Positions 55,619 to 63,896 of a DNA stretch of 64,000 nucleotides are shown here, piece after piece. Origin of the DNA: Falsiruegeria mediterranea M17. GTDB lineage: Bacteria > Pseudomonadota > Alphaproteobacteria > Rhodobacterales > Rhodobacteraceae. The first letter of the stretch is position 1, and every line of letters begins with the position of its first letter. The notes below the pieces were generated by a model. That model did no database searches. It was not told the origin of the DNA and saw only the letters and a list, made by a program, of their open reading frames with translations. The stretch lies in NCBI RefSeq assembly GCF_900302455.1, contig NZ_ONZG01000002.1, positions 186,001-250,000 of the forward strand, in the 5' to 3' direction. Position numbers and translations under genes: made by a program.

Positions 55619-56380
55619 ATGCTCAAGACCCGTATCATCCCCTGCCTTGATGTCGCCGACGGCCGTGTGGTCAAGGGCGTAAACTTTGTTGGCCTGCGCG
55701 ATGCAGGTGATCCGGTGGAATCGGCCAAGGCCTATGATGCGGCCGGCGCCGATGAGCTGTGTTTCCTGGACATTCACGCAACCCATGAAAACCGCGGCAC
55801 CATGTTCGACGTGGTCCGACGCACGGCCGAGCAATGCTATATCCCGTTGACTGTGGGAGGCGGTGTGCGCACCAAGGAGGACGTGCGCGATCTGTTGCTG
55901 GCAGGCGCCGACAAGGTGAGCTTCAACTCCGCCGCCGTGGCCCGCCCGGATGTGGTGGCCGAGGCCGCAGATCAGTTTGGCAGCCAGTGCATTGTCGTGG
56001 CCATCGACGCCAAAACCGTAAGCCCCGGCAAATGGGAGATCTTTACCCACGGTGGGCGCAAGGAAACCGGCATCGACGCAGTGGAATTTGCCAAAACCGT
56101 GGTCGCCAAAGGCGCAGGAGAGATCCTGTTGACCTCTATGGATCGTGACGGCACCAAGGCGGGTTTCAACCTGCCCTTGACCCGTGCGATCAGCGATGCG
56201 GTGGATGTGCCGGTGATTGCCAGCGGCGGTGTCGGCAACCTGGATCACCTTGTCGAGGGCGTGACCAAAGGTGGTGCAAGCGCGGTGCTCGCGGCCTCGA
56301 TCTTTCACTTTGGCGATTACACCATTCAAGAGGCCAAGGAACACATGGCCGCTGCTGGCATCCCGATGAGGCTGACATGA
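55619..56380 (+). CDS. hisF: Imidazole glycerol phosphate synthase cyclase HisF
   Basis: Partner of HisH; forms IGP and AICAR. 253 residues, the usual length. Catalytic Asp11 region in [12 protein letters not shown] and Asp130 region in VAIDAK; phosphate sites GGGVRT and ASGGVGNL. The ATG at 55619 has GAGGA at a good distance; an in-frame ATG six bases earlier is too close to it. Confidence 0.97.
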   Translation: MLKTRIIPCLDVADGRVVKGVNFVGLRDAGDPVESAKAYDAAGADELCFLDIHATHENRGTMFDVVRRTAEQCYIPLTVGGGVRTKEDVRDLLLAGADKVSFNSAAVARPDVVAEAADQFGSQCIVVAIDAKTVSPGKWEIFTHGGRKETGIDAVEFAKTVVAKGAGEILLTSMDRDGTKAGFNLPLTRAISDAVDVPVIASGGVGNLDHLVEGVTKGGASAVLAASIFHFGDYTIQEAKEHMAAAGIPMRLT

Positions 56381-56691
56381 GCATTCTGCACGACCTGGCT
56401 GCGATCATCGACAGCCGCAAAGGCGCGGACCCCGACGGCAGCTGGACCGCCAAACTGCTGGCCAAAGGCCCCGAGAAATGCGCCGAGAAATTCGGCGAAG
56501 AAGCGATCGAGGCGATCATCGCCGCCGCCAAGGATGACCGCGAGAACCTGACCTATGAGGCAGCGGATGTGCTCTATCACCTGCTGGTGATGCTGGCCGC
56601 GCGCGACATTCCGCTGGATGACGTGCTGAACGAACTGGCCCGGCGCCAAGGCATCAGCGGAATTGCGGAAAAGGCCGCGCGCGATACCTAA
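56377..56691 (+). CDS. hisE: Phosphoribosyl-ATP pyrophosphatase HisE
   Basis: Second step of histidine synthesis. 104 residues; MazG-like helical fold with [29 protein letters not shown] and [16 protein letters not shown] carrying the acidic metal ligands. Overlaps hisF by four bases. Confidence 0.96.
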   Translation: MSILHDLAAIIDSRKGADPDGSWTAKLLAKGPEKCAEKFGEEAIEAIIAAAKDDRENLTYEAADVLYHLLVMLAARDIPLDDVLNELARRQGISGIAEKAARDT

Positions 56692-56767
56692 TCAGGGGTT
56701 CTCAGGCCGCTGCGAAGTTTGTTAACGTTTTGCCAGAGTATCCAGTCAACTGCGGGACCGTTTTGAC

Positions 56768-57352
56768 ATGAAGACCTTGTTTGCCGTTCTCGCGTGCTGC
56801 GCCGGCCTGATCTTGAGCGGCTGCTCGGCGACACCGCCCAGCTACACCCAAAACGATGTGACCAAGCTGGCACAGACCCTGACCGCGCTTGGCCCCGAGG
56901 TCGATCCGGCAGAGGCCACCCGCGCCGCCCAGATCGCCTTTTCCTATTCCAAGCAACTGGCCACCGAATATGGTGTGACCACCTCGCCCATCATCCACAA
57001 TGTGCGCGTCAACGAAGGCGACAAGGAACGTGGCCTGTGTGTGCATTATGCCGAAGACATGCAACGCCGCCTGAACCAGGAAGGGTTCAAGACGTTGCAG
57101 ATGCACCGCGCGATCGCCTTGCCCAAAACGCCGTTCAACATCGACCACAGCACCGCCATCATCAGCCGTCGGGGGGATGACATGTACGCCGGTGTGATTC
57201 TGGACCCATGGCGAAATGGAGGCGATCTGTTCTGGTCACCAACGCAGGACGACACCCGCTACAACTGGCGCCCCCGGATGGAAGTTCTGGAAGAGCTGCA
57301 TCCCGAAGAGTTCGCAGCAGCACGGGCGGCGGGCCTTTTACCCCAACTTTGA
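56768..57352 (+). CDS. Lipoprotein of unknown function
   Basis: 194 residues with lipobox LSGC (Cys19). The mature part includes a conserved-looking GLCVHYAEDMQRRL and DHSTAIISRRGDDMYAGVILDPWRNGGDLFW, suggesting a papain/transglutaminase-like arrangement of Cys, His and Asp, but the match is tentative. It follows hisE by 76 bases and overlaps the convergent CoA-binding gene by 15 bases. Confidence 0.75.
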   Translation: MKTLFAVLACCAGLILSGCSATPPSYTQNDVTKLAQTLTALGPEVDPAEATRAAQIAFSYSKQLATEYGVTTSPIIHNVRVNEGDKERGLCVHYAEDMQRRLNQEGFKTLQMHRAIALPKTPFNIDHSTAIISRRGDDMYAGVILDPWRNGGDLFWSPTQDDTRYNWRPRMEVLEELHPEEFAAARAAGLLPQL

Positions 57353-57811
57353 CGAGATGATGCCGGTTGCAAAACCACCCATGCGCAGCTCGCCGAACAG
57401 GCGCTGATACTCGATCTTGGGACAGCGGTTCTGGATCACATCCACCCCCTGCTCCTCGGCCCTGGCAGCGGCTTCGGCATGTTCCACGCCGATCTGCATC
57501 CAGATGGTCTTGAGCTGAGGAAACAACTCCAGTGCCTCATCCACAATCGGCGGCACCGCCTCGGACCGGCGAAAGATGTCGACCATGTCCACAGGTTCGG
57601 AAACCTCGCTTAGTCCAGCGCGCACCGTCTGACCAAACAGAACCTTGCCCGCATGGCCGGGATTGACCGGTATCACGGTGTAACCTTTGAGCCCCAGATA
57701 GCGCGCCACATAATAGCTGGGTCGAACCGGGTTCATGGAAACACCCACCACGGCGATAACCTTGGTGCGTTTCAGAATGGTGGTGAGATGGTCGTCAGAA
57801 TAGCTGGTCAT
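57338..57811 (-). CDS. CoA-binding domain protein (YccU-like)
   Basis: 157 residues forming a single Rossmann-like CoA-binding domain: KVIAVVGVSMNPVRPSYYVARYL, YTVIPVNPGHAG, TIWMQIGVEHAEAAARAEEQGVDVIQNRCPKIE. Role in metabolism unknown. Directly upstream, 30-60 bases before the start, is a strong terminator-like hairpin on the same strand. Confidence 0.88.
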   Translation of the reverse strand: MTSYSDDHLTTILKRTKVIAVVGVSMNPVRPSYYVARYLGLKGYTVIPVNPGHAGKVLFGQTVRAGLSEVSEPVDMVDIFRRSEAVPPIVDEALELFPQLKTIWMQIGVEHAEAAARAEEQGVDVIQNRCPKIEYQRLFGELRMGGFATGIISSKLG

Positions 57812-57836
57812 GACCGCACCCTAGCCATGTCTCTGG

Positions 57837-57955
57837 AAAGAAAAAAGCGCCCATGGAACGATGCCATGGGCGCGAGGTATGGAACGAGGGACAGTGAAAT
57901 GACCCGCGGCAGTTCCGTTCCGCGGTCACTGTGTTATTTAAGCCCGAGTCAAGAT
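57837..57955 (-). ncRNA. Candidate small RNA ending at an intrinsic terminator
   Basis: On the minus strand a hairpin (GACCGCGG with CCGCGGGTC, loop AACGGAACT) is followed by an unpaired TTTCACTGTCCCTCGTTCC and then a perfect ten-base stem GCGCCCATGG/CCATGGGCGC (57873-57864, 57856-57847) with TTTTTTCTTT behind it. The loop GGAACG can pair with the unpaired CGTTCC. No coding frame fits. Either a ~100-base small RNA or an attenuator for the CoA-binding gene, which starts 26 bases further on. No clear promoter was found; the 5' end is a guess. Confidence 0.45.
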
Positions 57956-58115
57956 AAAAAAAGGGGTAATGGTCAATTTTTTTAGTGACACCGGCATTTT
58001 TTAGAAATCTTACGGAAATTCGGCGAGTTTCGGCTAAACCACACAAAAAAAACAAGAACGCCTCTCATGCGCCATTGCAGTGAGGGGTGATTCGCAATCG
58101 GAAAGTTTGATTCGG
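57956..58115. other. AT-rich intergenic region
   Basis: No gene. Contains several A- and T-runs (AAAAAAAGGGG, TTTTTTTAGTG, CACAAAAAAAACAAG) that give locally low GC. It would contain the promoter of the candidate small RNA and the end of the YHS gene transcript. Confidence 0.4.
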
Positions 58116-58571
58116 TCAGTCGCGCAGGACCTGAGGCCAATGATCCTCGGCCATTGCGATGTTGCCCTGCACATCCCGTTCCCACATCTTTTCGATGGAT
58201 GAAGAGTGAACAAGGTACAGTTTGTCGTCCACGATCTGCCACACCATGGGATCGGTACCGACCGTATAGCCGCGCGACACCGCATAGGCACAGTAACCGC
58301 CGAACTGCGGCGCATAAGCATGGGGATTGGCCTCAAAGGCTTCGCGGTTCTCGTGGCTGGAGAAATACCAGACCGCCCCTTTCCACATCACGGCAATTTC
58401 GGGGTTCCCGCGCATCGGCGCGTCACCCATGAAATAAGAAACAGTGTCATAGCCATCAATCGCCGCGCCATCATCTGCATAGAAAATCTGGATCTGCTCA
58501 GCGTGAACCGCCGGGGCAGATAAAGTCAGCGCGCTGATGGCGCATGCAAGGATGGTGCGTCGGTCGAGCAT
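58116..58571 (-). CDS. YHS-domain secreted protein
   Basis: 151 residues from the ATG at 58571. N-terminal LDRRTILACAISALTLSAPAVHA looks like a signal peptide with an Arg pair (possible Tat export). The mature part carries the YHS pattern: AIDGYDTVSYF, AVMWKGAVWYFSSHENREAFEANPHAYAPQFGGYCAYAVSRGY, with the Cys and His often involved in metal binding. Earlier in-frame ATG codons at 58589 and upstream have no ribosome site. Confidence 0.85.
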   Translation of the reverse strand: MLDRRTILACAISALTLSAPAVHAEQIQIFYADDGAAIDGYDTVSYFMGDAPMRGNPEIAVMWKGAVWYFSSHENREAFEANPHAYAPQFGGYCAYAVSRGYTVGTDPMVWQIVDDKLYLVHSSSIEKMWERDVQGNIAMAEDHWPQVLRD

Positions 58572-58693
58572 TTCAGTCCGTTTGGTCATGTGTGTGCTGC
58601 ACAAAATGACCGTAACGCACGCCCGAGCCAAGCCCCCCTGACGGGGATGTGATCAGACTGTGTCATGTGGTTCGCGGTGCCGTGATCCGGGGA

Positions 58694-59017
58694 TCAGTCG
58701 AAAATGTCCTCAACCGCGTCCCAGGCCTCGTCCAGAAAGCGGCTCATCAGACCTTTGCGCTTTTTCACCTTCTTGGGTTTGCTGCGCGGCTTCTCGTACC
58801 AATCCGACTTGCCTTTTGTCTTTTTAGGCTTCCTGGCCTTGGGCTTGGGCAGATGGCTGACCGCTGCGTCCGGTTTGGCCTGACGCAGCATCTTGAGGTC
58901 ATGCAAAGGCGCGCCACAGGCAGAACAGCTCAGCTCGTGGCGGCCATCTTGGCGCAGCACCAGCGCCGCCCGTGTCCCGCAGTAACTGCAGGTGGCAATC
59001 TTGGTCGGATGGGAAAT
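58694..59017 (-). CDS. Zinc-ribbon basic protein with a probable ATT start
   Basis: 107 residues. Two CxxC pairs (Cys10/Cys13 in TCSYCGT and Cys31/Cys34 in SCSACGA) make a zinc ribbon, followed by a Lys-rich tail (KPKARKPKKTKGK and KPKKVKKRK) and an acidic end. A perfect AGGAGG sits five bases before an ATT codon at 59017, and no ATG, GTG or TTG lies near it; the next GTG in frame (58960) would delete the first CxxC pair. ATT is therefore the best start. Function unknown; nucleic-acid binding is inferred from composition. Confidence 0.75.
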   Translation of the reverse strand: MSHPTKIATCSYCGTRAALVLRQDGRHELSCSACGAPLHDLKMLRQAKPDAAVSHLPKPKARKPKKTKGKSDWYEKPRSKPKKVKKRKGLMSRFLDEAWDAVEDIFD

Positions 59018-59057
59018 GGCTGCCTCCTGTCAAACGGGCCTGTGTTAAGTGGCCTGT

Positions 59058-59831
59058 TCAGTGGGCCTTTGATGCATATAGGGCAATCGCCGCCGCATTT
59101 GAGACGTTGAGCGAGCCAAATCCGCCTGCGGCATCAATTTTCACCAACTGATCCACGGTTTCCTTGGTCTTTTGCCGCAAACCCGGCCCCTCGGCCCCCA
59201 GTACAAGCGCCACCGGGTGATCCCGACGCCCGTCCAGGGCGGTCTCGATCGTCTCTTCGGCCTCGCCATCCAGCCCCAGCACCAGGAACCCCATCCGTTG
59301 CAGTTCAACAATTGTGTCGGCCAGGTTGCGCATTCGCAGATAGGGTTGACGCTCCAATGCCCCACTGGCGGTTTTGGCCAGTGCGCCGGTCTCGGGTGCC
59401 GAGTGATGCCGGGTACCGATCACGGCGCTGGCCCCAAGAACCTCGGCCGAGCGCAGAATCGCGCCCACATTGTGCGGATCGGTGACCCTGTCCAACAGAA
59501 TCACGCGGGGCGATTCTGCTCCGATACAATTTTCCGAGAGGCTCCCCCAGTTGAGCGGCTTCACCTCCATCGCGGCCCCCTGATGCACCGATCCGGAATC
59601 GATCGGGGCCGAGAATTTACGCGGATCAACCACCTCGGGTTCAATCCCGCCCTGTGCAATGGCATCGGCCAGCTTGTCGTAGGCGTTTTTGGTCACAATC
59701 AAGCGCAATTTCTCGCGTTTCGGGTTCAAAAGCGCGTCTCTGACAGCATGCAATCCGAACAGCCAGACGGTCTCGGACCCCGTTGCCTTGCGCGCCTGTT
59801 CCTTTTCAACGACCCATTTGGGTTTCTTCAT
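59058..59831 (-). CDS. rlmB: 23S rRNA (guanosine2251-2'-O)-methyltransferase RlmB
   Basis: SpoU-type methyltransferase modifying G2251 in the ribosomal P loop. 257 residues: N-terminal substrate-binding domain (VWLFGLHAVRDALLN) and a SPOUT knot domain with motif 1 LLDRVTDPHNVGAILRSAE, motif 2 LVLGAEGPGLRQ and motif 3 GSLNVSNAAAIALY. Divergent from the tRNA-Tyr gene. Confidence 0.93.
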   Translation of the reverse strand: MKKPKWVVEKEQARKATGSETVWLFGLHAVRDALLNPKREKLRLIVTKNAYDKLADAIAQGGIEPEVVDPRKFSAPIDSGSVHQGAAMEVKPLNWGSLSENCIGAESPRVILLDRVTDPHNVGAILRSAEVLGASAVIGTRHHSAPETGALAKTASGALERQPYLRMRNLADTIVELQRMGFLVLGLDGEAEETIETALDGRRDHPVALVLGAEGPGLRQKTKETVDQLVKIDAAGGFGSLNVSNAAAIALYASKAH

Positions 59832-59947
59832 TTGACCGGCCTCCGGGCCTTGAATTCAGTTTCCTGCGCCCAGGTGATATTTTCCTGTTGACGCTCCTTT
59901 GGGGTGCTTGTAATCACGCCTCCACAGCAGGCGCAACGCCTGAAAGT

Positions 59948-60031
59948 GGGCGACAGGCCGCAAGGTGTGGCAGGGGACTGTAACTCCCTCGCGGAGACGC
60001 ACGCCTGGTTCGATTCCAGGGTCGCCCACCA
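59948..60031 (+). tRNA. tRNA-Tyr (GTA)
   Basis: Class II tRNA: acceptor GGGCGAC/GTCGCCC, anticodon arm GGGGA-CTGTAAC-TCCCT with anticodon GTA, long variable arm CGCGGAGACGCACG, T-arm CCTGG-TTCGATT-CCAGG, discriminator A and encoded CCA. Confidence 0.95.
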
Positions 60032-60383
60032 CTTTCCCAAAACGAAATCGCTTTCAAGTGAGTGGTATAGCAAACCCGCCTGCTCTGCCCAAAGGGTTCT
60101 TGTAACCCGCGACCAGAATGCACCCGGAATGTGCGCCACGGAGTGTCTTGTTTCTTAACGCAGGTGGTTCTGTCGGGTTGTTTGGCTATTCACACAGTTC
60201 GGTAATCGATTGAAGCCGACATTGGTCAGGGCCAACAAAGGCGCCAGACAGGTCAAGCACGTGTCGCCGCGTTTCAAGTTTGAATGATCAGTTTCCTATC
60301 ACAGCAGACTGGCAACGGAATGCCTCAGGCATCCCAAGACGTGCAGATGCCAGTCAGAACGCATTTTCTCTGAGCCAGTTGGC
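60032..60383. other. Intergenic region between tRNA-Tyr and the RTX gene
   Basis: About 350 bases without a gene. Contains GGGTTCTTGTAACCC (~60095) and a palindrome TGAGCCA-GT-TGGCTCA near 60371-60386, the latter overlapping the end of the RTX gene; neither is followed by a good T-run. Confidence 0.4.
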
Positions 60384-61865
60384 TCAAAGGATCAGGTCAC
60401 CATCCGCGAACTGAAGGATATCGATGTTACCTAGAATGTCCGTGCCGTCGCCAACGCCAGGTCCGATGTACTTGACCACGGCATAACTGGAATTTCCGGT
60501 GACTTCATATTGGTCGCGATCGTAGAAATAAACGGCCGTATCCTGCCCTGCCCCCCCATTGAGATAATCATCGCCGGCTGCACCGGTCAGTGTGTCATCA
60601 CCATGAGCTCCGTAGAGGGCATTTGCCCCGCGGTCACCGATCAACGTATCATCGCCGCTCCCACTGTCGATGCGCTCCACATTGCGAAAGCGATCGCCCG
60701 CTGCGTCACCTTCCCATCCACGGCCACGCAAAAGCGACACGTGAATTCCGTCGGTCGATCGAGTGTAATCCAAAACGTCTTTGCCGGCACCGCCGTCAAA
60801 GAACCCAGTGCCAGCGTGCATTTTTGCAAAATCTCGCGAGCCGAGGCCCCGGAAATAAAACTCGTCGGTGCTGTTGAACAAATCCGTTTGGCTGGTACCG
60901 GTGATCCCCTCGATCCCAAGCAGCACATCATTGAACTGCACCCCACCAGGTGCGAATCTATTCCAAACGCTTGTACCGGCAGCGCTCTGCGCAAAGTAAA
61001 TGCCCGATGTGGTGATGTTGGCATAGCTGGCAAAATCCCAACCATCACCGCCGTCCAGAGTGTCATCTCCCAGGCTTCCCAGGATCCAGTCGTTGCCGCC
61101 AAGTGCAGAGATCTGGTCCAAACCATCCGTGCCGAAGAGAACCTCATTTGCGTCAGTGCCAGTTATCCTTCGGGGGACCATCGCCTCTAGCTCGGCATAA
61201 CTCAAAAGCGTCGGATTGCGGGAAAACGTATCCAACTCCAGAAACTCCACATCATTCTGCAGAGTGAACTGGTTTCTGCCTGACGACAAAAGCAAACCGT
61301 TGACGACTTCGGCGACGGTCAGATTGCCCAGTTCGATACCCTGGTCGGTCCCTTCTGTATTAAATATGTCAGTGCCCGGACCACCGCTGACAAGAACCGG
61401 GCCGCTTGATGCTCCGTTGATCGCAAAGAGGCGATCATCGCCGGCTCCACCAAACAAATCGACGTCTCCGCCATAACTTTGAATTGTGTCATTCCCGGCA
61501 CCGCCATAAATTTCGCCCTGTCCAAATTCCAAAGAAAGAAAATTGTCCTGCGCATCCCCCCGGATCAATGCACGATTGTCGAAATTGATGACATCAACTC
61601 TCTCGACACCTGCTATTTCAAACGAGGTCCCAACACCCCCGGGAACCCAATCTCCCGGCTCGACACCCAGACCAATTGCACCAAAACCCGCTTCCAGCTC
61701 GACTGCGAAATTGCTTTGGTTCAGCTCGACATAAAGCCCATCTATGCCAACAAGCCCATCTATGCTGTCCATCCCACCTGCGCTGCGCTCAAGCAAAAAG
61801 AACCAGTCATTTTCATTTGTTCCGGTGAGCGTGTCATTTCCGCTCGTAAATTCAAATTGTGCCAT
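60384..61865 (-). CDS. RTX-type calcium-binding repeat protein, probably type I secreted
   Basis: 493 residues with no N-terminal signal peptide. Nonapeptide RTX-like repeats (GGxGxDxUx) occur in several blocks: GNDTLTGTNEND at the N-terminus, GGAGNDTIQSYGGDVDLFGGAGDDR (~115-140), LGGNDWILGSLGDDTLDGGDGWD (~255-280) and GSGDDTLIGDRGANALYGAHGDDTLTGAAGDDYLNGGAGQD near 405-450. The C-terminus (DILQFADGDLIL) ends with the aliphatic/acidic pattern of type I secretion signals. No enzymatic domain seen; perhaps an adhesin, matrix protein or remnant of a larger toxin. No type I exporter lies in the window. GC looks lower than in the neighbours. Confidence 0.85.
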   Translation of the reverse strand: MAQFEFTSGNDTLTGTNENDWFFLLERSAGGMDSIDGLVGIDGLYVELNQSNFAVELEAGFGAIGLGVEPGDWVPGGVGTSFEIAGVERVDVINFDNRALIRGDAQDNFLSLEFGQGEIYGGAGNDTIQSYGGDVDLFGGAGDDRLFAINGASSGPVLVSGGPGTDIFNTEGTDQGIELGNLTVAEVVNGLLLSSGRNQFTLQNDVEFLELDTFSRNPTLLSYAELEAMVPRRITGTDANEVLFGTDGLDQISALGGNDWILGSLGDDTLDGGDGWDFASYANITTSGIYFAQSAAGTSVWNRFAPGGVQFNDVLLGIEGITGTSQTDLFNSTDEFYFRGLGSRDFAKMHAGTGFFDGGAGKDVLDYTRSTDGIHVSLLRGRGWEGDAAGDRFRNVERIDSGSGDDTLIGDRGANALYGAHGDDTLTGAAGDDYLNGGAGQDTAVYFYDRDQYEVTGNSSYAVVKYIGPGVGDGTDILGNIDILQFADGDLIL

Positions 61866-61889
61866 AGCGATCTCACATAAAAAATTGGA

Positions 61890-62177
61890 TTATTGGTGTT
61901 CATAGAAATAGATACTTATGCGTGAATGTTGCCCTTGATTTACAACCCAATCAACCAGTTTGAATAAATCGCGCCAATTCGCGATCATTTCCGCGCTTTC
62001 GTTGGACAGCATTACAGGGACTTCCACCTCGGTAGGAAACCGATTTCGTGGCGTTGGCTTCCTTGACCTACGCGGGATGAAAGGTTCGCCTTTCGGCCAA
62101 TGTGGCCCCTGCGGAACAACGACATGCGCAATCCAACGCACTGTCGTTAGCGCATTTGTGCGCAGAATGGACGTCAT
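61890..62177 (-). CDS. Hypothetical protein, weakly supported
   Basis: 95 residues from the ATG at 62177 (a longer frame runs into the tRNA-Leu gene and cannot all be real). The composition is plausible for a protein (MLSNESAEMIANWRDLFKL, SRISIYFYEHQ) but there is no good ribosome site and no family match that I know. It could equally be non-coding DNA upstream of the RTX gene, whose start at 61865 is 24 bases past its stop. Confidence 0.35.
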   Translation of the reverse strand: MTSILRTNALTTVRWIAHVVVPQGPHWPKGEPFIPRRSRKPTPRNRFPTEVEVPVMLSNESAEMIANWRDLFKLVDWVVNQGQHSRISIYFYEHQ

Positions 62178-62240
62178 CACAGTATCAAAGGAAGAGACCT
62201 GAGCCACCAAGCGCCTCTGCGCTCGTTTTTGCTCATGCCT

Positions 62241-62327
62241 TGGTGCGGTCGAGAAGACTCGAACTTCCACGGGTGTTACCCCACAGCGACCTCAACGCTG
62301 CGCGTCTACCAATTCCGCCACGACCGC
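62241..62327 (-). tRNA. tRNA-Leu (GAG)
   Basis: Class II tRNA on the minus strand: acceptor GCGGTCG/CGACCGC, anticodon arm CAGCG-TTGAGGT-CGCTG with anticodon GAG, long variable arm around TGGGGTAACACCC, T-arm with TTCGAGT, discriminator A and encoded CCA. 87 bases. Its 3' end faces the RTX region. Confidence 0.95.
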
Positions 62328-62540
62328 ACTGTCTAGGCTTGGTGAGGCCGGGGTCTAACGTGAAGCGCTGCCGTTGTGAAGAGGGAAATCACAGAAAATT
62401 TCAATGCTCGCTGCTTGGTATCTGCTTGACGATATCCTTTGACATTCTGGCGCACGGATTTCGGTTCGATGCCCGCCTGCCCCTTGAATTCGCGCGCAAG
62501 ACACGCACCTTGGTGGGACAGCAAAACAAGGACGATCAAA
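62328..62540. other. Divergent region between tRNA-Leu and the DsbA-like gene
   Basis: No gene. TTGACG (about 62433) and TTGACA (about 62449) occur on the plus strand and either could be a -35 box for the DsbA-like gene, but no matching -10 was evident. Confidence 0.3.
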
Positions 62541-63200
62541 ATGCCCAACGACCCGACCCGCGCCATCGTTCAGGTCGATATCGTGTCAGATGTAGTCTGT
62601 CCTTGGTGCATCGTAGGCTTTCGCCAATTGGATCAGGCGCTGACGCGCTCGGGTTTTCTGGCCAACCTGCGCTGGCATCCATTTGAGCTGAACCCGTCAA
62701 TGCCACCCGAAGGGCAAAACCTGCGCGAGCATATCACCGAAAAATATGGCACCACCGCCGAGCAGAGCCAACAGGCCCGTGATCGGCTGAGCGCACTTGG
62801 GGCTGAATTGGGCTTTGCCTTCAACTTTACTGACGACAGCCGCATGGTGAACACCTTCAAGGCCCATCAACTGTTGGATTGGGCCGAAGATCAGCAGCTT
62901 CAACATCCTTTGAAGATGGCGCTGTTTGATGCGTATTTCACCCAAGCCCGCGACGTGTCCGATGCACAAGTGCTTGCCGATGTGGCCCAGTCTGTCGGCT
63001 TGGACCGTGATTCTGCCACGCAGGTTCTGGACAGTGGCGAACGTCGGCAACAGGTGCGGGAAAAGCAAGGGTTCTGGACCAGCCGGGGTATCTCGGGCGT
63101 GCCTTCGATGGTGTTTGGTGGCAAATATCTGGTGACCGGGGCCCAAGGCGCCGACACCTACGAGCAACTGTTGCGACGCTGCGTGGAAGAAGCCGCCTGA
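62541..63200 (+). CDS. DsbA-family oxidoreductase (FrnE-like)
   Basis: 219 residues, thioredoxin fold with the redox motif CPWC (Cys20, Cys23) in VDIVSDVVCPWCIVG and a late cis-proline SGVPSMVFGGKYLVTGAQ. No signal peptide, so cytoplasmic, as in FrnE-type proteins. Start taken at the ATG with AAGGA nine bases upstream; the frame is open earlier. Followed by lipB after 42 bases. Confidence 0.9.
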   Translation: MPNDPTRAIVQVDIVSDVVCPWCIVGFRQLDQALTRSGFLANLRWHPFELNPSMPPEGQNLREHITEKYGTTAEQSQQARDRLSALGAELGFAFNFTDDSRMVNTFKAHQLLDWAEDQQLQHPLKMALFDAYFTQARDVSDAQVLADVAQSVGLDRDSATQVLDSGERRQQVREKQGFWTSRGISGVPSMVFGGKYLVTGAQGADTYEQLLRRCVEEAA

Positions 63201-63242
63201 GGCCTCTTCCCCTGCCCCACACAGACACCTATAGAGCACGCC

Positions 63243-63896
63243 ATGGAATGGATCACATCAGACGAGTTGGTCGCCTATCCCGACGCGGTCGCGTTCATGG
63301 AGGACCGTGCTGCCCAGATTGCGGCCGGAACAGCGGATGAATGCATCTGGCTGGTCGAGCATCCGCCCTTGTACACCGCGGGTACATCGGCCAAACCCGA
63401 AGATCTGACCGATCCCGACCGGTTTGAGGTGCATATCAGCAAACGTGGCGGACAATACACCTATCACGGGCCGGGCCAGCGTGTGGTCTATGTGATGTTG
63501 GATGTCGGCAAACGTGGCCGCGACGTACGCAAGTTTGTCGAACAGCTCGAAACATGGGTGATTGCCGCATTGGCCGAGTTCAACGTGCGCGGCGAGATTC
63601 GCGAAGGGCGCGTTGGCGTTTGGGTCGAACGCGACGACAAACCGTTGGCCGCATCAGGTGCCCGAGCCGAAGACAAGATTGCCGCGATCGGCATTCGCCT
63701 GCGCAAATGGGTCAGCTTTCACGGCATCTCGATCAATGTAGAGCCCGACCTGGACCATTTTGGCGGCATCGTGCCCTGTGGAATTGCGGAACACGGGGTG
63801 ACATCTCTGGTGGACCTGGGATTGCCTGTGACCATGGATGACGTGGACCTGGCTCTCAAGCGGACCTTTGATCAAGTGTTTGCAGGCAATAGCTGA
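63243..63896 (+). CDS. lipB: Octanoyltransferase LipB
   Basis: Transfers octanoyl from acyl carrier protein to lipoate-dependent enzymes, first step of lipoate assembly. 217 residues with the family signature [16 protein letters not shown], the lysine-containing [22 protein letters not shown] and the catalytic cysteine in GIVPCGI. Possibly co-transcribed with the DsbA-like gene. Confidence 0.95.
   Translation: MEWITSDELVAYPDAVAFMEDRAAQIAAGTADECIWLVEHPPLYTAGTSAKPEDLTDPDRFEVHISKRGGQYTYHGPGQRVVYVMLDVGKRGRDVRKFVEQLETWVIAALAEFNVRGEIREGRVGVWVERDDKPLAASGARAEDKIAAIGIRLRKWVSFHGISINVEPDLDHFGGIVPCGIAEHGVTSLVDLGLPVTMDDVDLALKRTFDQVFAGNS

Noticed and set aside
61960-62202. 80-codon plus-strand frame opposite the doubtful hypothetical gene
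   Set aside because: No ribosome site and composition less protein-like than the opposite strand; neither is certain.
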